Positions 7,636 through 15,810 of a DNA stretch of 64,000 nt are shown here, piece after piece. The DNA is taken from positions 1,736,001-1,800,000 of the forward strand of contig NZ_JAVLAS010000001.1 of assembly GCF_032190635.1 (NCBI RefSeq), given 5' to 3'. Position numbers and translations under genes: made by a program. Under the pieces are notes generated by a model. It saw only the letters and a list, made by a program, of their open reading frames with translations. It had not been told where the DNA came from and did no database searches. This DNA is from Levilactobacillus zymae (GTDB lineage: Bacteria > Bacillota > Bacilli > Lactobacillales > Lactobacillaceae). Each line of letters starts with the position of its first letter. Position 1 is the stretch's first letter.

Positions 7636-9636
7636 TTAGTGTTTGACGCGCGTCAATTTTAATTGTGGATCTGGTCGTTGACCGATAAATAACGGCACGC
7701 GTTCTTCAATAACGTCACTAAATTCCAACCCGTACCAACGCGACGTCGAGACCGACCAGCGCTGCAGCAACAGGCGTCCCCCAATCAACAACCGGTCAAG
7801 CGTCGAGAGGTCGTGGGCGCTGAGATCCTGAAACTGCTGATTTAAGATGACAAACTTGAAGTTACCCACCCGCCGGTGTAATTGACTAGAATATTCCGGT
7901 GTTTGGTCGTCGATCAAGCCCTTCGCTAGTAGTTCGTTGACGATCTGCCGCAAATAAACGTTCAAGCGCTGGGACTTCTTGAACCCCAAATAGAGTTGAA
8001 TATCGACCACGTTGCGCGTGCCGTGCAGGTTGACCGTGTAGTGACAGTCCGCCGGTTGGTCCGTTTCGTTCACCGTAATAAACCAGTAAACCTTCGCGCG
8101 TTTAGGCTGTTGGTCCAAAATCGAGTAAATGACCGACCGTTTAATGGTCTGATCGGGCCGAACCCGGTTGACGTAAACCAGATTGGTCGCAAAGGTTGGC
8201 ACCCCGTCATCGTGACTGAGGGCCTGTAACTGCGGCAGAAACGTTGGTAGATAAACTTCCTCGGTCTCCTGCAGGTTGGCATCCAGCCGTCGGTTCCCCT
8301 GGTACCAGACCACCATGATGAGTAAGATCACGCAGGTCAAGAACAGCGTCACGTACCCACCGTGCCAGAATTTCACCAGACTGGCAACCAGGAAGAGACT
8401 TTCCAAGGCCCCAAAACCAATGACAAAGACCGTTGCTAACCACGGGTGTTGCGGCTTCAAGAAGGCGTGTAACAGCAGCGTGGTCATCAGCATGGTGAGC
8501 ACAATGGCTAACCCGTAGGCCGCTTCCATGTGTGCCGAGGTCTTAAAGAACCAGACGATGCTCAACGTGACCAGACACAGTAACCAGTTGACCGTCGCGA
8601 CGTAAATCTGACTGGCGGAGTTTCCCAGAAACTTGATCCGGAGTTTCGGCAATAATTTGAGCCCAATGGCTTCATGAACCAGGGTGTAGGACCCCGTAAT
8701 CAACGCCTGCGACGCAATAATTGCCGCCAGTGTTGCGAGTAAGATCGCCACGACCTGTCCGCCAGCGGGAACCATGGCGTAAAACGGGTTAAGGCTGTGC
8801 AACTGCGCCGTGGTCAACGACGCGTGGGTCATCAACCACGCCCCCTGACCCAAGTAGCTCAACATCAACATGCCGTAAACGAACGGCCAGGTCGCGTAAA
8901 TGTTGGCGCGACCCACCTGCCCCATATCCGCGTACAGGGCTTCCGCGCCGGTCGTAGCCAGAAAGATGCTGCCCAGGATGAAGATCCCTTGATGGTTCAG
9001 CGGGCTGGTTAGCAACCGAATAGCATAGACCGGTGATAGGGCCTTGAGCATGCTGGGAGCCGCCAGGAGATTCCAGAACCCGACCCCGCCAATGAAGCTA
9101 AACCATAGAAACATGATGGGGCCAAACGAGCGGCCGATGGAAACCGTTCCGAAACGTTGAATTAAGAACAGGCCTAATAAGATTCCGGTCACAATCCCTA
9201 GCACCATTCCCTGGTGCGAGCTAATGGTCAGTGGCCCCAGATGTAGCCCCTTCAGGCCTTCAACGGCCGAGGTCACCGTCACCGCCGGGGTCAACGTCCC
9301 GTCGGCTAACAGGGCCGCGCCCCCCAACAAGGCGGGCCAAATCAGCCACTTCGCCTGATTACGCACCAACGCGAAAAGGGCAAAAATTCCCCCTTCCTGA
9401 TGGTTATCGGCGTGCATGGCTAATAGCACGTACTTAAGGGTCGTCATCAACATCAACGTCCAAAAAATCAGCGAGATACTCCCCAACAGAACCGTGGGCT
9501 GTAGTGCCCCGGGCTGACGCGCAGAGGCTAAGATGGCGTTCATCACGTATAACGGTGACGTGCCAATGTCCCCGTACACGATTCCTAAGGTGATCAACAT
9601 CCCCGCGCCGGATAATACCTGCGTCGTTTTCCGCAT
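7636..9636 (-). CDS. kup: Kup-type potassium:proton symporter
   Basis: The N-terminus ([26 protein letters not shown]) is the KUP/HAK/KT signature, and about twelve membrane segments precede a C-terminal cytosolic region of roughly 200 residues. At 666 residues it has the usual Kup length. It takes up potassium with protons. ATG at 9636 is preferred over ATG at 9645 because AAGGTGG is seven bases upstream of the former but only three from the latter. The gene is monocistronic, with the divergent AraC-type gene on its 5' side. No c-di-AMP riboswitch was recognised in the 5' region. Confidence 0.94.
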   Translation of the reverse strand: MRKTTQVLSGAGMLITLGIVYGDIGTSPLYVMNAILASARQPGALQPTVLLGSISLIFWTLMLMTTLKYVLLAMHADNHQEGGIFALFALVRNQAKWLIWPALLGGAALLADGTLTPAVTVTSAVEGLKGLHLGPLTISSHQGMVLGIVTGILLGLFLIQRFGTVSIGRSFGPIMFLWFSFIGGVGFWNLLAAPSMLKALSPVYAIRLLTSPLNHQGIFILGSIFLATTGAEALYADMGQVGRANIYATWPFVYGMLMLSYLGQGAWLMTHASLTTAQLHSLNPFYAMVPAGGQVVAILLATLAAIIASQALITGSYTLVHEAIGLKLLPKLRIKFLGNSASQIYVATVNWLLCLVTLSIVWFFKTSAHMEAAYGLAIVLTMLMTTLLLHAFLKPQHPWLATVFVIGFGALESLFLVASLVKFWHGGYVTLFLTCVILLIMVVWYQGNRRLDANLQETEEVYLPTFLPQLQALSHDDGVPTFATNLVYVNRVRPDQTIKRSVIYSILDQQPKRAKVYWFITVNETDQPADCHYTVNLHGTRNVVDIQLYLGFKKSQRLNVYLRQIVNELLAKGLIDDQTPEYSSQLHRRVGNFKFVILNQQFQDLSAHDLSTLDRLLIGGRLLLQRWSVSTSRWYGLEFSDVIEERVPLFIGQRPDPQLKLTRVKH

Positions 9637-9858
9637 AGCATCCACCTTCTTCGCGTTCCATCTTAAACAATTTACCCGCTAAAGGCCCGCCAAAGTACAT
9701 GGTTTACCAGTTGACTGAACCAGAGAATCATTAACTAATTATTTAATCTATTAATTAACTAGTTACCCCGTGTTTGCTTAATCACTGACCGTTCCAGTCT
9801 TGCCGACCTTATCCCAGACGTCGAGGCCACTACACTCGGGGTAAAGGGAGGTCTACTC
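9637..9858. other. Divergent intergenic region between kup and the AraC-type gene
   Basis: The region contains an AT-rich stretch at 9731-9764 with two related TTAACTA copies (TTAACTAATTATTTAATC and TTAATTAACTAGTTA). These could be promoter or operator elements for either gene. No confident -35/-10 pair was found. Confidence 0.4.
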
Positions 9859-10692
9859 ATGAAGTACGAATTTTTTGAAACGCAACCCTGCGCCCCCTGT
9901 AAAGTCATCTTTCACCATAACGACTTTCACCTGGTGCCCCTGCACTTCCACGCCGCTATCGAGGTAAACTACGTCTTTACGGGCAGCGAAGATTGGGTCA
10001 CCGTTAACGGTCAACGTTATCGGCCCCAAGCGGGCGACACGTTGATCATCAACAGTAATGTCCCCCACGCCTTTACACCGGCTAGCGACCGTCACGCCTA
10101 CGACGCGGTCACCTTGATTTACCCCTATCAACGACTCACCGCACTCTATCCACCGCTAAACCAGCACGTGTTGACGTTACCCAATTCGCAGACTCGGGCC
10201 TATGAACACCTGCAAACGACCTTGACGCGCATGCGCACCGTACACGACCATCAACCTGATCGGGCCCTCGCGCGGCTCCAGTTACGTGCACTCAGCTATG
10301 CCGCTTTGGTCACATTACTCCAGCCCCCCTTTCTCATCTCCGGGCACCCCCGTCAACTGACCACCCCCGATAGTCAACTGCTGGCGAGATGTCTGACCGA
10401 TCTGGACCAGCACCTAGCAGAACCACTCGACAACGCGACCATCGCCGCACACCACCACATCTCCGTCAGCAAGTTAACCCACCTGTTTCACACCGAAATG
10501 GGCCAGTCCGTGCAGACCTACTTACGGCAACAACGCCTCGCCCGGGCTTACGAGCTACTCATGACTCAAAATAAGCCCGTGGGCGTCATCGCCGACCTGG
10601 TGGGCTTCCCCAACGAAAAATCCCTGATTACGGCCTTTCGTGCCATTTATCACACCACGCCGTTCCACTATCGCCACCAATTCCGCCATTAA
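9859..10692 (+). CDS. AraC-family transcriptional regulator
   Basis: This 277-residue protein has an N-terminal cupin-like sensor domain (HFHAAIEVNYVFTGSEDWVTV near residues 30-50, then GDTLIINSNVPHAF near 63-76) and a C-terminal AraC/XylS DNA-binding domain with two helix-turn-helix units. The first is TIAAHHHISVSKLTHLFHTE near 193-212; the second is VGVIADLVGFPNEKSLITAF near 239-258. It likely binds a small ligand and activates the esterase-permease operon that starts 115 bases downstream, where three direct repeats with a 22-base period lie. A GGGAGG site precedes the ATG. The ligand is unknown. Confidence 0.9.
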   Translation: MKYEFFETQPCAPCKVIFHHNDFHLVPLHFHAAIEVNYVFTGSEDWVTVNGQRYRPQAGDTLIINSNVPHAFTPASDRHAYDAVTLIYPYQRLTALYPPLNQHVLTLPNSQTRAYEHLQTTLTRMRTVHDHQPDRALARLQLRALSYAALVTLLQPPFLISGHPRQLTTPDSQLLARCLTDLDQHLAEPLDNATIAAHHHISVSKLTHLFHTEMGQSVQTYLRQQRLARAYELLMTQNKPVGVIADLVGFPNEKSLITAFRAIYHTTPFHYRHQFRH

Positions 10693-10700
10693 CCTGCCGA

Positions 10701-10760
10701 AATTTACCATTTTGGCGCCCTTAATTGGCCATTTTCCGCCGCCAAATTGGTCATACTAAA
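10701..10760 (+). promoter_or_regulatory. Three direct repeats at 22-bp period, candidate AraC-type operator
   Basis: AATTTACCATTTT starts at 10701, AATTGGCCATTTT at 10723 and AATTGGTCATACT at 10745. The spacing is exactly 22 bases, two helical turns, so all copies face the same side of the DNA. AraC-family activators typically bind such direct repeats upstream of their target promoter. The repeats lie between the regulator gene and the operon, and the last copy abuts the cre box. Binding is inferred. Confidence 0.6.
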
Positions 10761-10763
10761 TGA

Positions 10764-10777
10764 TGTAAGCGGATACA
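10764..10777 (+). promoter_or_regulatory. CcpA cre box upstream of the esterase-gluconate permease operon
   Basis: TGTAAGCGGATACA matches the cre consensus TGWAANCGNTNWCA at 13 of 14 positions. It lies 30 bases upstream of the start codon, in the promoter or early leader, which fits carbon catabolite repression. Confidence 0.65.
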
Positions 10778-10806
10778 TAATTACATTTAAAAAAGGAAGT
10801 TTTACC

Positions 10807-11619
10807 ATGTCACTTCATGCTAATCGATTCTTCTCCAATGCTTTAGGGCACACCGTCAGCGTCCAGGTCGTACTCCCCGAGATTAAAAACGCTCAAATGA
10901 AGCTCCCCCAATTGCCGCTGGGAACCCGTTTCCCAACCCTGTGGTTACTCCACGGTCTCGGAGACGATGATACCGTTTGGCTCCGGCGGGCCGGGGTCGA
11001 ACGCCTCGCCAATAACTTTGGCGTCGCCATGGTCATGCCAGCCGTCGACCGCAGTTTTTACGCGAATATGACTTATGGCGGCCAGTACTGGACCTACCTC
11101 ACCCAGGAACTGCCCGCCCGCATGCGCTTGACGTTTCCCCTGGCCGCCGACCGTGCCGATAACTTTGTTGCCGGCTACTCCATGGGTGGGTACGGGGCGT
11201 TACGTTGGGCGTTGACCCAACCCGAACACTTTAAGGCCGTGGCCGCCATGTCCGCCATCGTGGATTTACCTAAGTTCATTCAGGGGTTAAAGGACGGCAC
11301 CCTGGGTTATCCCGACGCGCCTAATCCCACGGCGATTTGGGGCGGGCAGGACGTCCACCACTCCGATTTAAACCTCGACTGGCTGCTCGCCCACCCCAGC
11401 GCCGCCACGGCCGACCTAAACGTTTACACCACGGCCGGCGGACCCACTGACTTCTTAAACGCCGATAACCTGCGTTACCGGGCTAAGTTTGCCCAGGCTT
11501 TCGGTACCCATTACACCTGGGAACCCGGCACGAACGGCCACAATTGGAACTTCTGGACGCCCCGGTTGGAACGGATCATGTCCTGGTTACCGCTAAATCA
11601 AGGGGGGCAAGCCGTATGA
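10807..11619 (+). CDS. Alpha/beta hydrolase esterase (tributyrin esterase / esterase D-like)
   Basis: This 270-residue cytosolic hydrolase belongs to the putative esterase (esterase D) family. It shows the oxyanion region LLHGLGDDDTVW near residues 43-54, the nucleophile elbow GYSMGGYGAL with serine near residue 124, and a late NGHNWNFW segment carrying the catalytic histidine. Homologous lactobacillus enzymes hydrolyse short-chain acyl or phenolic esters. The ATG at 10807 follows AAAAGGAAG; an upstream in-frame start at 10747 would overlap the operator region. The stop codon overlaps the permease start, so the two are cotranscribed. The substrate is not known. Confidence 0.85.
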   Translation: MSLHANRFFSNALGHTVSVQVVLPEIKNAQMKLPQLPLGTRFPTLWLLHGLGDDDTVWLRRAGVERLANNFGVAMVMPAVDRSFYANMTYGGQYWTYLTQELPARMRLTFPLAADRADNFVAGYSMGGYGALRWALTQPEHFKAVAAMSAIVDLPKFIQGLKDGTLGYPDAPNPTAIWGGQDVHHSDLNLDWLLAHPSAATADLNVYTTAGGPTDFLNADNLRYRAKFAQAFGTHYTWEPGTNGHNWNFWTPRLERIMSWLPLNQGGQAV

Positions 11620-12932
11620 GTCTATTAATCTTAGCGTTAAGCCTGATCGTCTTAATCTTATTAGTCACTGTTTGCAAGATGAATTCTTTTCTGGCCATCG
11701 TCATGGCGTCCATCTTTCTGGGCACCTGCCTGGGCTTACCCGTTGATAAGACCATGACCCTGATTGGCACCGGGATGGGCGACCAACTGGGTGGTCTGGT
11801 GCTGGTCTTTGCCTTTGGGGCCATCCTGGGCAAACTGGTCGCCGACGCCGGCGGGGCCAAACAAATTGCCGACACGTTGACCCAGAAATTTGGGCACCAA
11901 CATATTCAACTGGCCGTGGCCTTAGCCGCCTTTATCATCGGGCTGTCGCTGTTCTTTGAAGTCGGCATGGTCGTCATGATTCCCATCGTCTTTGCCGTGG
12001 CACTCGAGGTTCACGAACCCATGTTGAAACTCGGATTACCCATGCTAATGGGGTTAGGAACGGCGCACGCCTTCTTGCCGCCACACCCCGCTCCCGTGGC
12101 CATCAGCCAGTTACTCCACGCTAATTTGGGCCAGGTGTTAGCTTACGGGTTGTGCCTCGCCGTTCCCTATCTTTTGATAACGGCGGTCCTGATTCCTAAG
12201 TTGATCCAACACTGGTTCCCCCAGAGCTTTCGGCAAATCAAATTTTTACCCGGCGTCGGCGATTTGTCGCCCGCACCGGCAGCCGATCGGCCGTTACCGA
12301 GCCTACGTCTATCACTGTTAACCGCATTAATGCCCGTCATTCTCATGTCGCTAGGGACGCTATTCACCGCACTGGGCGTGAAAAATGGGGCGGTCACCGC
12401 GCTGAACAATTCCAGCTTCAGCATGTTTCTCGCGTTGATGTTCGCGCTATGGGCCATGGGCTGGCACCAACACCGGACCAACCAGGCCGTCTTGTCGTCC
12501 ATTGAATCGTCAATCAGTAGTATTGGGATGTTGCTACTGATCATCGGGGCGGCGGGTGGTCTCAAACAGGTTATGTTAGCCGGTCACCTGGCCAATCAAA
12601 TCGCCGGTTTCATGCTACACACCGGCTTATCACCGCTGCTTCTCGCCTGGATTATGGCGGCATTGATTCGGGTCTCGCTGGGGTCCACGACCGTGGCGGC
12701 CTGCCTGTTACTACCCATCGTCGGTCACCTGACCGTCCCCTTGGCTTTACTGGTCTTAGCCATTGGCGCGGGGTCCAGCTTTGGCTCACACGTCAACGAT
12801 GCCGGCTTTTGGATGGTCAATCAATACTTTAGCCTCACCATTAAAGAAACCTTTGAGACCTGGACGTTACTGAGCTCCCTCTCGGGGATCGTTGGCTTGC
12901 TACTGGTCATGGGCATGAGTCTATTCGTTTAA
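11616..12932 (+). CDS. gntP: GntP-family gluconate:proton symporter
   Basis: This 438-residue membrane protein has about twelve hydrophobic segments and matches the GntP/gluconate permease family in its ALAAFIIGLSLFFEVGMVVM and GTAHAFLPPHPAPVA segments, as well as the C-terminal GAGSSFGSHVNDAGFW. It would import gluconate or a related sugar acid with protons. ATG at 11616 overlaps the esterase stop as ATGA behind AGGGGGG. Pairing with an esterase under an AraC-type regulator and cre suggests uptake and release of an acid from an ester, but the real substrate is unproven. Confidence 0.88.
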   Translation: MSLLILALSLIVLILLVTVCKMNSFLAIVMASIFLGTCLGLPVDKTMTLIGTGMGDQLGGLVLVFAFGAILGKLVADAGGAKQIADTLTQKFGHQHIQLAVALAAFIIGLSLFFEVGMVVMIPIVFAVALEVHEPMLKLGLPMLMGLGTAHAFLPPHPAPVAISQLLHANLGQVLAYGLCLAVPYLLITAVLIPKLIQHWFPQSFRQIKFLPGVGDLSPAPAADRPLPSLRLSLLTALMPVILMSLGTLFTALGVKNGAVTALNNSSFSMFLALMFALWAMGWHQHRTNQAVLSSIESSISSIGMLLLIIGAAGGLKQVMLAGHLANQIAGFMLHTGLSPLLLAWIMAALIRVSLGSTTVAACLLLPIVGHLTVPLALLVLAIGAGSSFGSHVNDAGFWMVNQYFSLTIKETFETWTLLSSLSGIVGLLLVMGMSLFV

Positions 12933-12933
12933 A

Positions 12934-12947
12934 TGAAAGCGCTAACT
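12934..12947. promoter_or_regulatory. cre-like box between the gntP stop and its terminator
   Basis: TGAAAGCGCTAACT matches the cre consensus at 13 of 14 positions. It begins two bases after the stop codon, an odd place for an operator. Confidence 0.3.
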
Positions 12948-12956
12948 AAAATCCAC

Positions 12957-12991
12957 AAAAAAACACCAACCGCCATGGGTTGGTGTTTTTT
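12957..12991. terminator. Bidirectional terminator between gntP and rplS
   Basis: CACCAACC (12964-12971) pairs with GGTTGGTG (12978-12985). A run of A precedes and a run of T follows, so it serves both converging operons. Confidence 0.9.
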
Positions 12992-13001
12992 GATCACGTG
13001 C

Positions 13002-13358
13002 TTAGTTACGACGGCGTTCTGGAATCCGCGCAGCCTTACCATTAAGATCACGTAAGTAGTAGAGCTTAGCCCGACGTACCCGACCTTGGCGGATAACGTC
13101 GATCTTAGCAACTCGTGGGGAGTGTAATGGGAAGATCCGTTCCACACCGACACCGTTACTGATCTTACGAACCGTGTAAGTAGCTTGGATGCCCGCACCC
13201 TTACGCTTGATAACGACACCTTCGAATAACTGAATCCGTTCGCGGGACCCTTCAACGATCCGGGCGTGAACGCGAACAGTATCCCCGGCACGGAAGTCCG
13301 GCACATCGTCACGTAATTGTTCTTGGTTAATCTTGGCAATTAATTGATTTTGGCGCAT
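13002..13358 (-). CDS. rplS: 50S ribosomal protein L19
   Basis: The 118-residue protein has the usual L19 sequence ([51 protein letters not shown]). L19 binds 23S rRNA at the interface with the 30S subunit. It is the last gene of the rpsP-khpA-rimM-trmD-rplS cluster but has its own promoter at 13440-13468 and a roughly 75-base leader. The terminator at 12957-12991 ends the unit. Confidence 0.98.
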   Translation of the reverse strand: MRQNQLIAKINQEQLRDDVPDFRAGDTVRVHARIVEGSRERIQLFEGVVIKRKGAGIQATYTVRKISNGVGVERIFPLHSPRVAKIDVIRQGRVRRAKLYYLRDLNGKAARIPERRRN

Positions 13359-13435
13359 ATTTTTTCTTTCCTTTCGCCAACATTCATTCTCAGAATTCGA
13401 CAGCGGAATGTTGTTTCTGTGGCTAAACAGCCAAA
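13359..13435 (-). ncRNA. L19 leader (ribosomal protein leader) candidate
   Basis: The transcript from the promoter at 13440-13468 has a 5' leader of about 75 bases before rplS. It contains GGCTGTTTAGCC, a short hairpin, and purine-rich sequence before the AAAGG site. Leaders at this position are known in Firmicutes for autoregulation of L19. I assign it by position and structure only. Confidence 0.45.
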
Positions 13436-13439
13436 AATA

Positions 13440-13468
13440 AGTGTAGCATATCTATCAAGCCCTGTAAA
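13440..13468 (-). promoter_or_regulatory. Promoter of rplS
   Basis: On the minus strand TTTACA (13463-13468), a 17-base spacer and TACACT (13440-13445) form a good sigma-A promoter, just downstream of the trmD stop. Confidence 0.8.
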
Positions 13469-13470
13469 GG

Positions 13471-14244
13471 TTAACTTCTTGACTGCTGGTCACGCTTTTC
13501 CTCTTCTTCGATACGCACGTCGGCCAATAAATGCTTCTGCTGTTGGGTCAGGTGCTGGTGGTCAATCAAGTCCGGTCGGCGCAGATAAGTCCGCCGTAAC
13601 GCTTCTTTTTGCCGCCATTCGTCGATTTTTTGGTGGTTCCCGCTGATCAACACGTCCGGCACGGTCATCCCCCGAAAATCAGCTGGCCGCGTGTATTGCG
13701 GGTATTCCAACAATCCGGACGAAAACGAGTCACCGGGCGCCGACTCGGCGTTACCCAGTACCCCGGGTAGGAGCCGCACCGTAGCGTCGATCATCACCAT
13801 GGTTGGCAATTCCCCGCCGGTCAACACGAAGTCGCCCAACGACACCTCATCGGTCACCAGCTGCCGAATCCGTTCGTCATAGCCCTCGTAATGGCCGCAC
13901 AGGAAGGTCAGGTGTTCCTCGTGGGCAAAGGTCTCGGCCACGTGCTGGTCAAAGGTCACGCCCGCCGGATCCGTCAGAATCACTCGGCCCTTGGGCAGTC
14001 CCTCAGCGGCCGCCTGTTCCTGCGTAGCAGCTAAGGCATCAAAGATGGGTTGGGGCTGTAACAGCATCCCCGCCCCCCCACCAAAGGGATAATCGTCCAC
14101 GTTACCGTGCTTATTGGTCGAGTAGTCCCGAAAGTTGGTCACCGGCATGGTCAAATGGCCGTTTTCGATGGCCTTACCCACGATGGAATCGTGCATCGGC
14201 CCGCTAAACATATCGGGAAATAAACTTAACACGTCAATTCGCAT
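13471..14244 (-). CDS. trmD: tRNA (guanine37-N1)-methyltransferase
   Basis: This 257-residue SPOUT methyltransferase methylates G37 next to the anticodon, preventing +1 frameshifts. Family motifs are [13 protein letters not shown] at the N-terminus, the knot region [12 protein letters not shown] near residues 110-121, and the cofactor-side [10 protein letters not shown] segment followed by RLLPGVLGN. Its start overlaps the rimM stop as TAATG, implying translational coupling. Position between rimM and rplS is standard. Confidence 0.97.
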   Translation of the reverse strand: MRIDVLSLFPDMFSGPMHDSIVGKAIENGHLTMPVTNFRDYSTNKHGNVDDYPFGGGAGMLLQPQPIFDALAATQEQAAAEGLPKGRVILTDPAGVTFDQHVAETFAHEEHLTFLCGHYEGYDERIRQLVTDEVSLGDFVLTGGELPTMVMIDATVRLLPGVLGNAESAPGDSFSSGLLEYPQYTRPADFRGMTVPDVLISGNHQKIDEWRQKEALRRTYLRRPDLIDHQHLTQQQKHLLADVRIEEEEKRDQQSRS

Positions 14245-14762
14245 TAGTCGAGTCCCTCCATTAAATCAACCGTGACCTGCTGCGAGTCGAGGTCGATGTG
14301 CTTGACCACCTGGTCGATCACCGGTAACAAGAGGTCGGCTTTCCCGGTGCGTTGGACCACCCACACGTCGTTAGCGCCGGGCGACAAGATTTCTTTAATG
14401 GTACCCAGCTGGTCTCCCGATTCCGTCACCACGTGTAGGCCCACAATCTGGTGGTAATAGTATTCGCCGGGCTTTAAATCATCGGCTTGTAACTCGTCGG
14501 CCGTGATCTTGAGCGTAGCGGTCTTGAAGCCCTCCACGTCATTGATTGACGGGTAACCGGTGAAACTTAACAAATAAAATTGCTTATGCTGGCGCACCGT
14601 GGCCACGGTCAGCTTCGTGGGTTGCGTCGCGTTGGGCAAGAAGGCCCACAAAACGGCCCCCTTGGCGAAGCGCTTCTGAGGAAAGTCGGTGGTGGCGATG
14701 ACCCGCACCTCTCCTTTAATGCCGTGAGTGTTCACAATGGTACCCACCGTATAATACGTCAT
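14244..14762 (-). CDS. rimM: 16S rRNA processing protein RimM
   Basis: This 172-residue protein helps mature the 30S head domain and binds S19. It has the N-terminal RimM barrel ([19 protein letters not shown]) and a C-terminal PRC-barrel-like half ([23 protein letters not shown], split at mid-protein, then [16 protein letters not shown]). ATG at 14762 is chosen because GGGAG lies seven bases upstream and the family starts there; a longer frame to 14819 lacks such a site. It is coupled to trmD by a TAATG overlap. Confidence 0.95.
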   Translation of the reverse strand: MTYYTVGTIVNTHGIKGEVRVIATTDFPQKRFAKGAVLWAFLPNATQPTKLTVATVRQHKQFYLLSFTGYPSINDVEGFKTATLKITADELQADDLKPGEYYYHQIVGLHVVTESGDQLGTIKEILSPGANDVWVVQRTGKADLLLPVIDQVVKHIDLDSQQVTVDLMEGLD

Positions 14763-14853
14763 GGTTATACTCCCATCTATTTTGGTTTCGTGCGTCTTTG
14801 ATGGGCCGGCGTCTCGCACTAGACCACCGGCTAGTTAACTGCTTGAATGATAC

Positions 14854-14889
14854 AAAAAACTCGAGGGAAACGTTGCCGCCTCACTCGAG
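14854..14889 (-). terminator. Weak terminator or attenuator candidate between khpA and rimM
   Basis: CTCGAG at 14884-14889 and at 14860-14865 can pair, and six T follow on the minus strand. The loop is long, so readthrough into rimM is expected. Confidence 0.35.
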
Positions 14890-15141
14890 AGTCTTTGTCG
14901 GGTGGTCATCAATGATGAGCCGAACCCGTTTATTGCCGTTGACGCGCACGCTATAGACGATTGTCCGAATAGCTTGGGCGACCCGGCCTTGCTTACCGAT
15001 GACCCGGCCAACATCGTCCGGGTGCACGGCTAACCGATATTCGTAGAACCGCTCCGTTTCCGTGGTCGTGACGACCAAATCATCCGGATGTTCCACGAGG
15101 GGGCTGACAATTGCAAGAATTAATGCCTTAAAATCGGTCAT
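14881..15141 (-). CDS. khpA: KH-domain RNA-binding protein KhpA (YlqC)
   Basis: This 86-residue protein is a single KH domain. The RNA-binding loop is the GxxG-type segment VIGKQGRVAQAIRTI near residues 45-59. KhpA works with KhpB (Jag) in cell-division and elongation control in related cocci and lactobacilli. It follows rpsP by nine bases, the standard order. Length and sequence match the family. Confidence 0.93.
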   Translation of the reverse strand: MTDFKALILAIVSPLVEHPDDLVVTTTETERFYEYRLAVHPDDVGRVIGKQGRVAQAIRTIVYSVRVNGNKRVRLIIDDHPTKTLE

Positions 15142-15150
15142 GGCTAATCA

Positions 15151-15426
15151 CTACTTCTTAGTGTACTTAGCTTCGTGGTATTGCTTCATGATTCCGGCGT
15201 TCGAAAGTAAGTTCTTCACCGTATCTGAAGGTTGAGCACCGTTGTTCAACCAGTTCATGATGGATTCTTCGTTTAACTTAACTTCGGCTGGGTTTACCAC
15301 TGGGTTGTAAGTCCCAACGTTTTCGATAAACCGACCATCCCGAGGGCTCCGAGAATCGGCAACCACGATTCGGTAGAATGGGCGCTTCTTAGAACCCACC
15401 CGCTTTAAGCGAATCTTTACTGACAT
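15151..15426 (-). CDS. rpsP: 30S ribosomal protein S16
   Basis: This 91-residue protein starts [20 protein letters not shown], the S16 signature, and contains [20 protein letters not shown]16 is an early 30S assembly protein. It heads the rpsP-khpA-rimM-trmD(-rplS) operon. A GGAGGTG site precedes the ATG and a strong promoter lies at 15461-15489. Confidence 0.98.
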   Translation of the reverse strand: MSVKIRLKRVGSKKRPFYRIVVADSRSPRDGRFIENVGTYNPVVNPAEVKLNEESIMNWLNNGAQPSDTVKNLLSNAGIMKQYHEAKYTKK

Positions 15427-15460
15427 GTAGACACCTCCTGTATTTCTTTCAACGTGTAAT

Positions 15461-15489
15461 AATATACCAGTTTCTAGATATGATGTAAA
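15461..15489 (-). promoter_or_regulatory. rpsP: Promoter of the rpsP operon
   Basis: On the minus strand TTTACA (15484-15489), 17 bases, then TATATT (15461-15466), 35 bases upstream of the rpsP start. Confidence 0.85.
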
Positions 15490-15513
15490 GAGTTTTTTCT
15501 TTACACCTTAAAA

Positions 15514-15810
15514 TTAATCGAACGGACGGCGTAACCAGGCAATCACGTTGGGCGTTAACGCCGCTTGATGGGTAATGATCCACTCGGAAACCGCCCCGTA
15601 ATCGTTAAAGTCTAGGACGGGCGCGTGCACCCCCGCCGCCTGTAAGTGGGCCACGAATCGTAAATCCGCAATACTCATCGGCGCTTGGTACAACGGATTT
15701 TCCTGGGCGTGACTCCCCCATTCGTCGTTTAAAATAGCTAAGGCATTACGATATGCTGGCGTTTGTAAGAGGAGCGCCCGCAGTTCGTCGGCCGTTAAGA
15801 CTGTACTCAT
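15514..15810 (-). CDS. Small protein of unknown function in the MoxR-VWA operon
   Basis: This 98-residue protein resembles no family I recognise. It has no membrane segment or signal peptide. It is acidic to neutral with two hydrophobic helices' worth of sequence, and carries tryptophans at WGSH and EWII. Its ATG overlaps the stop of the VWA gene as ATGA, so it is translated from the same message as the third gene of the module. A role tied to the ATPase-VWA pair is inferred from coupling alone. It ends just upstream of the rpsP promoter. Confidence 0.7.
   Translation of the reverse strand: MSTVLTADELRALLLQTPAYRNALAILNDEWGSHAQENPLYQAPMSIADLRFVAHLQAAGVHAPVLDFNDYGAVSEWIITHQAALTPNVIAWLRRPFD

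Noticed and set aside
8797..9437. Plus-strand frames inside kup
   Set aside because: Antisense to a well-conserved transporter, with no ribosome sites or recognisable domains.
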